From Fibrobacter sp. (lineage in GTDB: Bacteria; Fibrobacterota; Fibrobacteria; Fibrobacterales; Fibrobacteraceae), in assembly GCF_017551775.1 (NCBI RefSeq), contig NZ_JAFZKX010000065.1:1-43482 (forward strand): a stretch of 43,482 bases of DNA. Direction: 5' to 3'. Under the pieces are notes generated by a model that worked only from the letters and a program-made list of their open reading frames with translations, was not told where the DNA came from and did no database searches. Both the position numbers and the translations under genes were made by a program. How positions within the stretch are numbered: position 1 is the first letter of the stretch; each line of letters begins with the position of its first letter. This document shows positions 7,004 to 16,130 of this stretch, piece by piece.

Positions 7004-9169
7004 ATGAAGAAGAACCCTTTTATCAAGAAATTCCCCGTCATGGCCCTTCTCGGGTCCGTGGCTTTCTCTGTACCCTCTTTTGCTGAGAACGTTTTCTATT
7101 ACAACGAGGCGGGTTACGACTCCGACAAGCCGATTTCCATCGTGGTCAGGAGCACCGACAACCTCGAAGGGGTCAAGTGGACCCTCTGGTTCGACCCGGA
7201 TGGCGGCCAGACCGGCGCGTCCGTGGCGACGGGCACTTTCGGTGCGGGCGTAAATCCGGACAACTGGACGAACAACGGCAAGTATTACACCATCAACCTG
7301 GCAGAAAAGCCCTCGCAATCGGGCAATTTCCATGTGGAGGTGGCTGCGGGCAGCCCGTCCGGTTCTGGAAAGTTCTTTATTGGCGAGAAGGCGCTTGCGC
7401 AAAAGACGCTTTCGATGGTCATGAACTACTTCTATGATGATCGCGCGACAAACCAGACGATTGTGGAACAGGACAAGAAGGTTCCCGTTTACGGAAGCGG
7501 CGCCACGCGTGATGTTCACGGCGGCTGGTACGACGCGAGCGGCGACGTGAGCAAGTACCTCAGTCATCTTTCTTATGCGAACTACCTGAACCCGCAGCAG
7601 ATTCCGCTGACGGTGTGGTCGCTCGCCTTTGCGGCGGAACACATTCCGCAACTGCTCGGCCAGACGAGCACCAAGGCGAAGACTGCGGACGAAGCCGCTT
7701 TCGGTGCGGACTTCCTGGTGCGCATGCTCGATGACCAGGGATTCTTCTACATGACGGTTTTCGACAAGTGGGGTAACCCGCTGGACAAGCGCGAACTCTG
7801 TGCGTTCAAGGGCTCCGACGGCATAAAGAGTGCTGACTACCAGACAGCATTCCGCGAAGGCGGCGGTATGGCGATTGCTGGCCTTGCCCGCGTGGCGCAT
7901 CTTGAAGGGATGAACATTGCAGCCAAGGGCGACTACACTACGGCGCAGTACCTCGATGCGGCAAAGAAGGCTTACGAACACCTGACCTCGAAGCAGAGCA
8001 TTGGCGGCAATTGCGCCTACTGCGACGACGGCAAGGAAAATATCATCGACGATTACACGGCTCTCCTCGCGGCGACGGAACTCTATATAGCGACGGGCAA
8101 GAGCCAGTACCTGACGGATGCGCAGGCCCGTGCGGAGCACCTTGCCGGTCGCCTGAGCGATGACGGATATTTCTGGAGCGACGACGCGAAGACGCGCCCG
8201 TTCTGGCATGCGAGCGATGCGGGCCTCCCGCTGATGGCCCTGGTGCGTTACCTGGAAGCGGAAGCCATGATTGATTACGAACCGTGCCCGCCGGATGTGG
8301 AATGCGAGATTCCCGGCGCGGACATCATGAGGGCCGCGAAGGCTGCCATCGAAAAGCACCTGAAATGGCTTGTCTCCATTACGAACAAGGTAGAAAACCC
8401 GTTCGGTTATGCACGCCAGACTTACAAGACGAACAATGCCATCAAGGACGGTTTCTTTATTCCGCATGACAACGAGAGTGGTTACTGGTGGCAGGGCGAA
8501 GATGCGCGAATTGCAAGCCTTGCCGCGGCTGCGGTGTATGCGGCAAACGCCCTCGAGTCGCTTGATGACGGCGTGAACAAATACGCTGCCGACCAGCTCG
8601 ACTGGATTCTGGGCAAGAACCCTTACGCAACTTGCATGATGTACGGTATCGGCAAGAAGAATCCCAATATTTATGACGGCCAGTCGAATTACGATGCGAC
8701 GCTCAAGGGCGGTATCGCGAACGGCATTACCGGCAAGAACAACGACGGTTCGGGAATTGCCTGGACTGATGACGGTGTCGCCGCGGTGGGTTTTGACGCT
8801 TTGAAGGAATCGTGGCAGGTGTGGCGCTGGGATGAACAGTGGCTCCCGCATACCACGTGGTTCATGAACGCGCTTGTCGCCCGTTACGACGAGAACAAGC
8901 CGTTTATCGCAGTTCCGGAAAAGGTCTCTGTTCCGAAGGTGAATGTCGTTGCCGCAGGGCTTGACGTGCGCCTTTCCGGCCGTATGCTCACGGTGAACGC
9001 TGCGGGTGCAAATTCTGCGGGCGTTGCAATCGTTGGCCTTGACGGTGCGAAGGTTGCTTCGGGCTCGCTCACTGCTGGCCATGCAACTGTAGACCTGAGC
9101 CGCGTCAAGAGCGGCGCATACCTGGTCAAGGTTGACGGCTTTGGCGCGAAGAAGGTGCTTGTCCGTTAG
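7004..9169 (+). CDS. Glycoside hydrolase family 9 cellulase (endoglucanase-type), secreted
   Basis: A 721-residue secreted enzyme expected to cut beta-1,4-glucan. It begins with a signal peptide (cleavage near SFA-ENV), followed by an N-terminal Ig-like domain of the kind in many GH9 enzymes (residues ~28-125). The GH9 alpha-barrel follows, with the aspartate-rich catalytic motif GGWYDASGDVSKY (the usual form is GGWxDAGDxxKY) near residue 168 and the late motif LDWILGKNPYATCM. The last ~75 residues (SGRMLTVNA...SGAYLVKV...KKVLVR) form a small beta domain also found at the end of both M6 proteases here. It resembles a type IX-type sorting or basic terminal domain (inference). The M6 protease gene follows after 25 nt, so the two are probably cotranscribed. 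Confidence 0.93.
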   Translation: MKKNPFIKKFPVMALLGSVAFSVPSFAENVFYYNEAGYDSDKPISIVVRSTDNLEGVKWTLWFDPDGGQTGASVATGTFGAGVNPDNWTNNGKYYTINLAEKPSQSGNFHVEVAAGSPSGSGKFFIGEKALAQKTLSMVMNYFYDDRATNQTIVEQDKKVPVYGSGATRDVHGGWYDASGDVSKYLSHLSYANYLNPQQIPLTVWSLAFAAEHIPQLLGQTSTKAKTADEAAFGADFLVRMLDDQGFFYMTVFDKWGNPLDKRELCAFKGSDGIKSADYQTAFREGGGMAIAGLARVAHLEGMNIAAKGDYTTAQYLDAAKKAYEHLTSKQSIGGNCAYCDDGKENIIDDYTALLAATELYIATGKSQYLTDAQARAEHLAGRLSDDGYFWSDDAKTRPFWHASDAGLPLMALVRYLEAEAMIDYEPCPPDVECEIPGADIMRAAKAAIEKHLKWLVSITNKVENPFGYARQTYKTNNAIKDGFFIPHDNESGYWWQGEDARIASLAAAAVYAANALESLDDGVNKYAADQLDWILGKNPYATCMMYGIGKKNPNIYDGQSNYDATLKGGIANGITGKNNDGSGIAWTDDGVAAVGFDALKESWQVWRWDEQWLPHTTWFMNALVARYDENKPFIAVPEKVSVPKVNVVAAGLDVRLSGRMLTVNAAGANSAGVAIVGLDGAKVASGSLTAGHATVDLSRVKSGAYLVKVDGFGAKKVLVR

Positions 9170-9194
9170 TTGAACGTTCGATAGGGAGTGTTTA

Positions 9195-11249
9195 ATGGGA
9201 GGTAAATTTCGTTTGACGGCCGGGGCTGTCGCCCTGTGCGCGTTGTTGCCTGCGGCGGTGTTCGCATCTCCGCTCGATCCCAGCGAAAGGCGGGTCGTCA
9301 TCAATGACGGCGATTCGCTTACGCTCCAGGATTTGGGTGACGAATATTACAGCGTTACGCGTACAGAAGATGGTTACCTCGTGGTGACCGATGAAAATAA
9401 AGTTTTCTACTACGCCGACGAAAACGGCGAACCCTCAAAATTCAAGGCGAGGAATGCGCATCGGCGTAGCCCTGCGGAAAAAGCCTTCTTGAACGGCCTC
9501 GACCGGGAAAAGTCTTTCAAGGCGCACAGGCAGAAAACGCCGAATCGCTTTGAAGGTTCTTATGTGGAACGCAAGGCGATGCGTGCCGCCTGGGTGCCGA
9601 CTGCTCTGCCTGCATCGCACCATTCCCGCGGACATTTGCGCTTCCCTATCATCCTTGTGGCGGGGGAGGCTGACGGCAGGGAAAATCTCGATTCTGCGGG
9701 CATGTACGCACGCTTGAGTGCCGAAAACTACAACGAAGATAATTATCTGGGGTCTGTCAGGGATTATTTCTATGACCAGTCATCTGGCGTGTTTGTTCCG
9801 ACCTTCGACATATTTTTGGTGAGCGAGAGCGAACCTTTCGAGGGCTATATCGGGAACGAGGCGCTCCTCATGAAACGAGCCGTTTTATCGATGTTGGAAA
9901 AATATCCTTCGTTCGATGGTTCCTTGTATGATGGGGACAACGATGGCGAAATTGATGCGTTCGGCGTGTTGTATGCGGGAGGCCGCTACAAGAGCGGGAG
10001 TAGCCACTTGGGCGGGTTCCAGACTACGATGAAAAAATACAAGTCGACGGTTGAGACTGCGGACGGGTTTGTATTCAATACCTGTTTCATTATCGACCAG
10101 GGCTCCACTCATGTTGTGCAGTTGATTCATGAGTTCAGCCATACGATGGGCCTTAAGGATCATTACTGTGTATGGTCGAGCGACTGTAGCGCCAATTACT
10201 CCAGCAGCCCTTACCAAGCTCCCGGGGTGCATGCATGGGATGTGATGGCGACGGGCATGTATAATGGCAGTTCTCGAAAGCCGCCTAACTACAGCGCGTT
10301 CGAGCGAAACTTCATGGGATGGCTGAATTATACCGTACTTGAGAAGGATTCCTTGGTGAAGGCGCTCCCGCCGCTTGGCACGAACAACTTCGCCTACTCC
10401 GTGAGCGCGAACGAAAAGGAGTGGTATGTATTCGAGAACCGCCAGCTGGTCAAGTGGGATTCGGGGCTTCCGAATCACGGGATGCTTGTATGGCATATCG
10501 AGTACAATTCCCGCTTGTGGAATGGCGATGCCCTCAACGATTCGGTGGCACACCAGTATGTTGATGTTGTTGAGGCCGGGGACGTGAAGGTGGTTTCGCA
10601 GTCGAAAGGGTATGACAGCAATGGTGGAAAAGCCTATCAGAAGGACGACCCGTTCCCGGGAAGTCAGAATGTGACGAAACTTTCGCCGGTCCTTTCGCAT
10701 GCGGGTGATACGGTGCTTGCGGGCCTGTTCAACATTCTGGAACCGGATACGAACGTGTGCTTTGTGCTGAATCGGGACATCCCTGTGAATGGATGTGAAT
10801 ATGTCCCTGTTTCGTCGAGCAGTGAGGAATCGAGTTCCAGTGTGGAGCCGGAATCGAGCAGTTCGTCTGTAAAATCGTCGAGCAGTTCCAAGCTGAAATC
10901 GAGCTCTTCTGAAGCGCTGTCGAGTTCCGCGAAGTCCTCGTCCAGTTCGAAGGCGGTCTTGTCGAGTTCTTCCGAAGCGCGGTCCAGTTCCTCGACGGCT
11001 ATCGCGTGGCAAGGAATTCCGGCTGACGCTGGTTTCCGCGTCTCGTTGTCCGGCCGCATGCTGGAAATCATCGCTCCCGTATCGGGCGTGAAGGTTGTCC
11101 GCATCTTCGACATGCAGGGCAATGCGCTTGCTTCTGTCTCGTTTGCCGGTGCTTCGTACCGCTTTGACATCGGGGCCGGTGCCCGCGGAATGCCGCTTGT
11201 GGTGCGTCTGGAATCGGGCAATCGTGCGAAGAACTTCATTGTCCGCTGA
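9195..11249 (+). CDS. Secreted M6 family metalloprotease with poly-Ser linker
   Basis: A 684-residue protein with a signal peptide (MGGKFRLTAG...VFA-SP), an N-terminal propeptide-like region and an M6 (immune-inhibitor-A-like) catalytic domain. The zinc motif HEFSHTMGLKDH starts near residue 312 (HExxHxxGxxDH), followed by the downstream WDVMATGMYNG Met-turn-like segment. A linker of Ser-rich repeats (about residues 538-600, containing KSSSSSKLKSSSSEAL) joins it to a C-terminal domain (SGRMLEI...VRIFDMQGNALA...NFIVR) shared with the GH9 protein and the second M6 protease. Such linkers are typical of Fibrobacter extracellular proteins. An AGGGAG ribosome-binding site precedes the ATG, 25 nt after the GH9 stop. 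Role in processing or proteolysis at the cell surface is inferred. Confidence 0.92.
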   Translation: MGGKFRLTAGAVALCALLPAAVFASPLDPSERRVVINDGDSLTLQDLGDEYYSVTRTEDGYLVVTDENKVFYYADENGEPSKFKARNAHRRSPAEKAFLNGLDREKSFKAHRQKTPNRFEGSYVERKAMRAAWVPTALPASHHSRGHLRFPIILVAGEADGRENLDSAGMYARLSAENYNEDNYLGSVRDYFYDQSSGVFVPTFDIFLVSESEPFEGYIGNEALLMKRAVLSMLEKYPSFDGSLYDGDNDGEIDAFGVLYAGGRYKSGSSHLGGFQTTMKKYKSTVETADGFVFNTCFIIDQGSTHVVQLIHEFSHTMGLKDHYCVWSSDCSANYSSSPYQAPGVHAWDVMATGMYNGSSRKPPNYSAFERNFMGWLNYTVLEKDSLVKALPPLGTNNFAYSVSANEKEWYVFENRQLVKWDSGLPNHGMLVWHIEYNSRLWNGDALNDSVAHQYVDVVEAGDVKVVSQSKGYDSNGGKAYQKDDPFPGSQNVTKLSPVLSHAGDTVLAGLFNILEPDTNVCFVLNRDIPVNGCEYVPVSSSSEESSSSVEPESSSSSVKSSSSSKLKSSSSEALSSSAKSSSSSKAVLSSSSEARSSSSTAIAWQGIPADAGFRVSLSGRMLEIIAPVSGVKVVRIFDMQGNALASVSFAGASYRFDIGAGARGMPLVVRLESGNRAKNFIVR

Positions 11250-11280
11250 TTTGCCGGTGGGCTCCCGCCCGAAAAATGTG

Positions 11281-11288
11281 TAAATTTA
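11281..11288 (+). promoter_or_regulatory. Putative -7 element 4 nt before the start codon
   Basis: TAAATTTA, then GGGT, then ATG at 11293. This spacing predicts transcription starting at or next to the start codon, with no room for a ribosome-binding site. Confidence 0.5.
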
Positions 11289-11292
11289 GGGT

Positions 11293-12792
11293 ATGAGTTT
11301 TTTACCGAAATTTTTTGAAAAGCGTATCGCGGTTGCCGCCGCGGTGCTTTCTTTTTGTGCGTTTTCCCATGCCGAAGTGAAACTGGATGTCCACAAGGAA
11401 GTCCTGCCGAACGGGCTTACCGTTTTGCTGCACCCGAACAAGCAGGCTCCCACGGTGAGCTGCCGCCTGTTTTACGTGACGGGTTCCGTGCACGAGGTCC
11501 CGGGCAAGTCTGGTCTGGCGCATATTCTGGAACATGAACTTTTCAAGGGCACCAACAAGGTGGGCGTTACCGACAGTGTCGCCGACGCCGCGTTCATGGT
11601 GCGCGAAGACAGCCTTCAGGCGCTTATCCGCCCGGCGAAACTCGCTGGCGATTCTGCGACCGTGAAAAAGCTGACCGCCGAACACGATTCCCTTTTGAAC
11701 GAACAGCGCAAGCTCTTCGTGAAAGATGAACTCTGGGGCGCATACCAGTCCGTTGGCGGTACTGGCCTCAACGCGTTCACGACCGACTTGATGACGGCCT
11801 ACATCGTGACGCTCCCGAAAGACAAGATTGAACTCTTTATGTGGCTCGAATCCGACCGCATGCAGAATGCGGTGTTGCGCGAGTTCTATTCCGAGCGCGA
11901 CGTGGTGCGCGAAGAACGCCGCATGCGTTACGACGACAAGCCCACGGGCCGCTTCTTCGAGACGCTCAACTCCCTCATCTACGAGGCGTTCCCGTACCGC
12001 GTGCCGACTATCGGATGGCCTTCCGACATCATGAACTTGACCCGCGAGATGGCCGACGAGCATTACCGCAAGTACTACAAGCCCCGCAACGCCATCCTCG
12101 TGCTGGCGGGCGACCTGGATACAACTTCCACGATGGAGATGGTGAAGAAGTATTTCGGAAAAATTCCGGCGGGGGAGGCATTCCCCCCGCTTACAATCCG
12201 CGACCCGGAACAGGTAGGGGAAAAGCGCTTCAAGCAAGTACGCGCAGATGCCCCGAACTTGTACGTGTTGGTGTTCAAGACGCCCGAGGTGGGCGATTCC
12301 TCGCTGTATGCGCTTGACATTGCCGAAGGTGTACTGAACGGGCGTTCGGGCAGGCTCTACAAGCGCCTGGTGGAACAGGAAAAGCTTGCCGTGAGCGTGA
12401 GTGCGGGCAACAGCCCCAACAAGTATGTCTCGGAATTCTCGGTGCGCGTGAGCATGAGGCTCGATGCCGACGCCGATAATGTCGAAAAGATTGTCTGGGA
12501 AGAACTCGAGAAACTCAAGAACGAACCCGTGAGCGAACACGATTTCCAGAAGGTGAAGAACCACGCCTATGCGGGCTTGGTGCGCAGCTTTACCGATATG
12601 GAAAACGTCGCGACGATGCTTGCCTGGTACGAAATGTTCGGCGACTACCACATATTCCTGAGGTGGGCCGACATGCTCGACAAGGTGACGGCGGACGACG
12701 TGCAGAAAGTCGCCAAGCAAACGTTTGTGCGTGAAAAGAGCGTGTCGGGATTGCTGTTGAAGAGCGACAAGCAGACCTCTGCGAAAAAGTGA
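11293..12792 (+). CDS. Exported M16 family zinc peptidase
   Basis: A 499-residue M16 peptidase with an N-terminal signal peptide (ending near AFSHA-EVKLD), so it should act in the periplasm, unlike the M16 protein at 2774. The zinc motif is HILEH at residues 77-81, followed by the distal acidic ligand region ERDVVREERRMRYDDKPTGR. An extra ~65-residue stretch (about 100-165) between the two motifs is longer than in compact M16B enzymes. The C-terminal M16 domain (LNGRSGRLYKRLVEQEKLAV) is present. The promoter-like box 4 nt upstream suggests it is transcribed on its own. The substrate is unknown; processing of peptides in the envelope is plausible. Confidence 0.92.
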   Translation: MSFLPKFFEKRIAVAAAVLSFCAFSHAEVKLDVHKEVLPNGLTVLLHPNKQAPTVSCRLFYVTGSVHEVPGKSGLAHILEHELFKGTNKVGVTDSVADAAFMVREDSLQALIRPAKLAGDSATVKKLTAEHDSLLNEQRKLFVKDELWGAYQSVGGTGLNAFTTDLMTAYIVTLPKDKIELFMWLESDRMQNAVLREFYSERDVVREERRMRYDDKPTGRFFETLNSLIYEAFPYRVPTIGWPSDIMNLTREMADEHYRKYYKPRNAILVLAGDLDTTSTMEMVKKYFGKIPAGEAFPPLTIRDPEQVGEKRFKQVRADAPNLYVLVFKTPEVGDSSLYALDIAEGVLNGRSGRLYKRLVEQEKLAVSVSAGNSPNKYVSEFSVRVSMRLDADADNVEKIVWEELEKLKNEPVSEHDFQKVKNHAYAGLVRSFTDMENVATMLAWYEMFGDYHIFLRWADMLDKVTADDVQKVAKQTFVREKSVSGLLLKSDKQTSAKK

Positions 12793-12793
12793 G

Positions 12794-12801
12794 TATATTT
12801 A
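12794..12801 (+). promoter_or_regulatory. Putative -7 promoter element of tatA
   Basis: TATATTTA lies 19 nt before the tatA ATG. The leader would contain AAAAAGG/CAGG as a ribosome-binding site, so this gene is not leaderless. Confidence 0.4.
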
Positions 12802-12820
12802 CCAAAAAGGCAGGTACGCA

Positions 12821-13018
12821 ATGTCTATTGGAATTCCCGAAATAATCCTCATCGTGGTGGTCGTCTTGCTCCTGTTCGGGGCTAAGCGAATTCCCGAATT
12901 GGCCCGTTCGCTTGGTCGTGCCCAGAACGAGTACAAGAAGGCGAAGGACGCGCTGAAGGAAGAAGCCGAAGATCTCCAGAAGACGGTCGAAAAAGCCGCC
13001 GAAACCGAAGAGAAGTAA
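12821..13018 (+). CDS. tatA: Sec-independent translocase protein TatA
   Basis: A 65-residue TatA/E-type protein. One N-terminal transmembrane helix (IPEIILIVVVVLLLFGAKRI) has the FGxxxxPE hinge (FGAKRIPELARSLG), followed by an amphipathic helix and a charged tail (EEKE-rich). TatA multimers form the passage of the twin-arginine translocase for folded proteins. tatC follows after 27 nt. No tatB is seen between them; TatA may serve both roles, or tatB is elsewhere. Confidence 0.95.
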   Translation: MSIGIPEIILIVVVVLLLFGAKRIPELARSLGRAQNEYKKAKDALKEEAEDLQKTVEKAAETEEK

Positions 13019-13045
13019 TTTTCAATCGGTCTTAGCCCTTTGACA

Positions 13046-13759
13046 ATGTCGCCAGAAAACGGACAGGAGTCTACGCTGGTGTCGCACCTCGAAGCTCTGC
13101 GACATGCTCTCATACGTTCGTTTGTCGCTCTGGGAATCGGCATCGTCCCGCTGTTCCTGCTTTCGCCCTATATACTGGACTGGTTCTGCGAGCAGATCGC
13201 GGTGCAGGCGGGCCTGACCCTCCATTATTTTTCCCCGATGGAAGTCTTTTTGCTGCAAGTGAAGATTGCGGCTCTTTTGGATTGCGTGTTGTTTTCGCCT
13301 TATATCGCATGGAATATCTGGCAGTTCGTGCTGCCCGCGCTCTACGATAATGAAAGAAAGTTCATCCGTTCGATTGCGGCCCTGACCAGTTTATTGTTTA
13401 TCGCGGGTGTGGCGTTCTGCCTGGTTGTCTGCTTCCCGCTGGTCGTCAAGTTCGGCATGAGTTTTGCGAACGGCATGCTGGAACCCGTCTTCGGGATTTC
13501 GAACCTGGTGTCGCTCGCCATCTGGCTTTCTTTGGCGTTCGGTTGCATGTTCCAGTTCCCGCTGGTGACATACGCGCTTATACGTGCGGGCATCGTGAGC
13601 TACGGAACGGTCTGCGACAAGCGCCCCTACGTGGTGGTCGCAATTTTGCTGGTAGCGGCACTCCTTACGCCGCCCGATATCGTGAGCCAGATATTGCTTG
13701 GCGCCCCGACGTACCTGCTGTTCGAGGCGGGGCTGTTGGCGGCTAGGCGCTACAAGTAA
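13046..13759 (+). CDS. tatC: Sec-independent translocase protein TatC
   Basis: A 237-residue polytopic inner-membrane protein with six hydrophobic segments. The N-terminal signature is SHLEALRHALIRS, and HYFSPMEVFLLQVKIA is the conserted periplasmic-loop/TM region (the FxxxPxExF-type site). TatC recognises twin-arginine signal peptides. The ATG at 13046 is used; an in-frame TTG at 13040 would add two residues, and neither has a clear ribosome-binding site. The gene is cotranscribed with tatA and ends 2 nt before the convergent GH16 gene. Confidence 0.95.
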   Translation: MSPENGQESTLVSHLEALRHALIRSFVALGIGIVPLFLLSPYILDWFCEQIAVQAGLTLHYFSPMEVFLLQVKIAALLDCVLFSPYIAWNIWQFVLPALYDNERKFIRSIAALTSLLFIAGVAFCLVVCFPLVVKFGMSFANGMLEPVFGISNLVSLAIWLSLAFGCMFQFPLVTYALIRAGIVSYGTVCDKRPYVVVAILLVAALLTPPDIVSQILLGAPTYLLFEAGLLAARRYK

Positions 13760-13761
13760 TT

Positions 13762-14832
13762 TTACCGGGAAACTCGGATATAGTCGACGAGCATTTCGTT
13801 CGGGAACTGGGAATCGTCTATATCGAATTTGGGCCAGTTTCCGCCTACGGCGACATTGAGGATAAAGAAGAACGGCTTGTGGAAGGCGTCCGTTCCGCCG
13901 GCATTGTCTTTTATGGAAATTTCGTGGTACTTGAAATCGTCCACGTACATCGTGATGAGTTCCTTGTCCCAAGTGAATTTGTACGTATGGAACTCCGTGA
14001 TGTCCAGCTTTTTGCTGGTGCCGTAATAATCGCCGGTGTTGTTGCCGTACTGGGCGTGGTCTCCGTTATAAGACCAGTGGTTTGTTCCGTAGACGATGTT
14101 TTCGCTGTTCACGGCCTCGATGATGTCGATTTCGCCGCAGGCGGGCCACGAGACTCGATCGATGTTTTCGCCGAGCATCCAGAACGCGGGCCAGATTCCC
14201 TTGCCCACGGGGAGTGCGATACGGGCTTCGACCGTGCCGTAGGTGAAAGTGAATTTGCCCTTGGTGATCATGCGGGCCGAAGTGTATCCGGAGCCTTCGT
14301 AGCTTTCCTTGTTCGCGCGGATGTGGAGGATGCCGTCTTGCACGTAGGCGTTTTCGCTGCGGCCCGTGTAGTACTGCTTCTCGTTGTTGCCCCAGCCGCT
14401 TGCGCCCGTACCGATTTCGAACGTCCACTTCGCGGTGTCGATGGTATCGAACTCGTCGTTCCACAGGTAGGGCGATTCGCTGGAAGATGTGATGGCCGCG
14501 GAACTACTCGACGATGTCATCTCGGCCGAAGAGCCGTGATTGCCGGTTTCGCTGCTTGATGAAGTCATCTCGGCCGAGGAGCTGGGAACCTCGATTTCGC
14601 CGCTCGAAGAAGATTCTACGGGCGCGGCAATGGAAGAGGAAATGCCCAACGTGACGCTGGATGAAGAACTTGCCAGTTCAGAACTTGTAGGTTCGATGGT
14701 GGAAGAAGATTCCGGTTGTGTATCCGGAGCGCTGGGGGTGTCGTCGGAACATGCCACAAGCATTCCCGCGATGGCGAATGCGGTTGCCGCAGTCTTGAGA
14801 AAAGCAGACTTTAGGACTGTCTTGTGGCGCAT
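13762..14832 (-). CDS. GH16 family beta-glucanase lipoprotein (laminarinase-like)
   Basis: A 356-residue lipoprotein. The lipobox LVAC-S (Cys near residue 28) follows a signal peptide, then a Ser-rich linker to about residue 120, then a GH16 jelly-roll domain. The catalytic motif GEIDIIE places the nucleophile Glu at 234, Asp at 236 and the acid/base Glu at 239. The ExDxxE spacing is the beta-bulge form typical of laminarinases and other 1,3(4)-beta-glucanases, not the ExDxE form of lichenases. It should be anchored to a membrane and cut mixed or beta-1,3-glucans. AGAGG lies 5 nt before the ATG. ybaK ends 9 nt upstream, so the two may be cotranscribed. Confidence 0.94.
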   Translation of the reverse strand: MRHKTVLKSAFLKTAATAFAIAGMLVACSDDTPSAPDTQPESSSTIEPTSSELASSSSSVTLGISSSIAAPVESSSSGEIEVPSSSAEMTSSSSETGNHGSSAEMTSSSSSAAITSSSESPYLWNDEFDTIDTAKWTFEIGTGASGWGNNEKQYYTGRSENAYVQDGILHIRANKESYEGSGYTSARMITKGKFTFTYGTVEARIALPVGKGIWPAFWMLGENIDRVSWPACGEIDIIEAVNSENIVYGTNHWSYNGDHAQYGNNTGDYYGTSKKLDITEFHTYKFTWDKELITMYVDDFKYHEISIKDNAGGTDAFHKPFFFILNVAVGGNWPKFDIDDSQFPNEMLVDYIRVSR

Positions 14833-14841
14833 GGAAACCTC

Positions 14842-15342
14842 TTAGTCTTCGGGGGCTTCGGGCGGGACTCTTGCGATAACGCCCACGGTCGCGCGTGTCG
14901 CCTTTACGAGGTCGGCGGGTGCAACCTTCAATTGCAGGCCGCGTTCACCAGCGCTCACGTAGATGTACGGGAACTGCATCGCGGTCTCGTGAATAAAAAT
15001 CGGGAAGTTCTTCTTGAGGCCGAGCGGGCTGCAGCCACCGCGGATGTAGCCGGTGAGGGGAGTCAGGTCCTTGAGCGGGACGGTATCGATTTTCTTGTTG
15101 CCGCTCACTTTCGCAGCACCCTTCAAATCCACTTCGAGGTTCCCGGGAACGACGCAAACCAAATAACCGATCTTGTCGCCGTGAACGAGGATAGTCTTGA
15201 AAACCTGGTTGATGTCTTCGCCGAGGCTGTCGGCTACGTGCTGTGCGCCCAGGTCGGCTTCATCGACTTTGTAGGGGATAAGTTCATAACTGATTTTCTG
15301 GCGGTCCAGAATACGCGCTGCATTTGTCTTCTTGATATCCAT
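14842..15342 (-). CDS. ybaK: Cys-tRNA(Pro)/Cys-tRNA(Cys) deacylase YbaK
   Basis: A 166-residue protein with the YbaK/ProRS-editing fold: TNAARILDRQKISYELIPY at the start, then VFKTILVHGDKIGYLVCVVPG with the active-site Lys region, and GGCSPLGLKKNFPIFIHETA near the end. It hydrolyses Cys wrongly attached to tRNA-Pro. Length matches the family. A TATATTTT box lies 7 nt before the ATG, so the mRNA may be almost leaderless. It is divergent from the phosphopantetheinyl transferase gene and 9 nt upstream of the GH16 gene. Confidence 0.95.
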   Translation of the reverse strand: MDIKKTNAARILDRQKISYELIPYKVDEADLGAQHVADSLGEDINQVFKTILVHGDKIGYLVCVVPGNLEVDLKGAAKVSGNKKIDTVPLKDLTPLTGYIRGGCSPLGLKKNFPIFIHETAMQFPYIYVSAGERGLQLKVAPADLVKATRATVGVIARVPPEAPED

Positions 15343-15349
15343 ATGGTGT

Positions 15350-15357
15350 AAAATATA
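15350..15357 (-). promoter_or_regulatory. Putative -7 promoter element of ybaK
   Basis: TATATTTT on the minus strand, 7 nt before the ybaK ATG, in the 65-bp divergent region shared with the transferase gene. Confidence 0.4.
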
Positions 15358-15394
15358 AATCTTTGCGGAGTGGTGTGCAATGTCCCCATTTTTC

Positions 15395-15402
15395 TATATT
15401 CC
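15395..15402 (+). promoter_or_regulatory. Putative -7 promoter element of the phosphopantetheinyl transferase gene
   Basis: TATATTCC, 5 nt before the ATG at 15408. Partial match to TAnnTTTG. Confidence 0.3.
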
Positions 15403-15407
15403 CCATC

Positions 15408-16130
15408 ATGGATACGCTCGTCTACACGGCAGATATTTCGGCGCTGGAAGATTCCGCAGTTTTTGAACGGCTGCTCGGGACTGTTCCCGCTTATCGTCGG
15501 GAGAAGGCGATGCGTTTCAGGTTCCAGAGCGGGCGCATGCAGTCGCTTGGCGTGGGCCTCCTGCTGCGCCTTGCGTGTCGTGATTTTGGGATTGAGGGCG
15601 CCGACGAGAATGTGGTGCTGGGCGAAAACGGAAAGCCCGCGTTCCGCGATTTTCCGGATGTACATTTCAATCTCTCCCATTCGAAGGAGCGCGTGATGTG
15701 CGTGGTTTCGCCTTGCGAAGTGGGCTGCGACGTGGAACGCGTGAAGGAAGGACGCTCCCGGCTTGCGGAACGTTTTTTCAAGGAATCCGAAACCCGTTGG
15801 ATACAATCCTTCCCGGAAGGCGATGCGCAAGATACCGCATTTTGCAGGCTCTGGACGTTGAAGGAATGTTATATGAAGGTCACGGGCCGCGGCATGTCGC
15901 TTTCCCCGGACAAGTTTACGCTGGCGATGGCTCCCGAAGGAATCTCGCTGGATCACGAAGGGCCAAGGCCGGAATATACCTTCCGCGAAGTCAGCCATGA
16001 TGGCGGCTACTGCGCGGCTTTTTGCCTGAAGGGCGCGCCGGAAGGTATCCGCATAGTGCAGCGGGAAATCGATCTCGCGAGTGAACCGTTGTTTAACGAA
16101 GGAATTCCAAACAAAGAGGCTCTGCGATGA
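15408..16130 (+). CDS. 4'-phosphopantetheinyl transferase, Sfp type
   Basis: A 240-residue enzyme that moves phosphopantetheine from CoA to a carrier-protein serine. The substrate and Mg motif GCDVERV (Asp108, Glu110) and WTLKECYMKVTGRG (the WxxKExxxKxxG motif, near residues 149-162) are both present, as is FNLSHSKERVMCVVS. The start is ATG 15408; an upstream in-frame TTG at 15363 would add residues unlike the family and lie before the promoter box. The stop overlaps the start of the next gene (ATGA). Sfp-type length suggests activation of secondary-metabolite or fatty-acid carrier proteins; no such synthase is in the window. Confidence 0.93.
   Translation: MDTLVYTADISALEDSAVFERLLGTVPAYRREKAMRFRFQSGRMQSLGVGLLLRLACRDFGIEGADENVVLGENGKPAFRDFPDVHFNLSHSKERVMCVVSPCEVGCDVERVKEGRSRLAERFFKESETRWIQSFPEGDAQDTAFCRLWTLKECYMKVTGRGMSLSPDKFTLAMAPEGISLDHEGPRPEYTFREVSHDGGYCAAFCLKGAPEGIRIVQREIDLASEPLFNEGIPNKEALR

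Noticed and set aside
13031-13045. TTG at 13040 as the tatC start
   Set aside because: It adds only two residues before an ATG, and neither has a ribosome-binding site; the ATG is the simpler choice.
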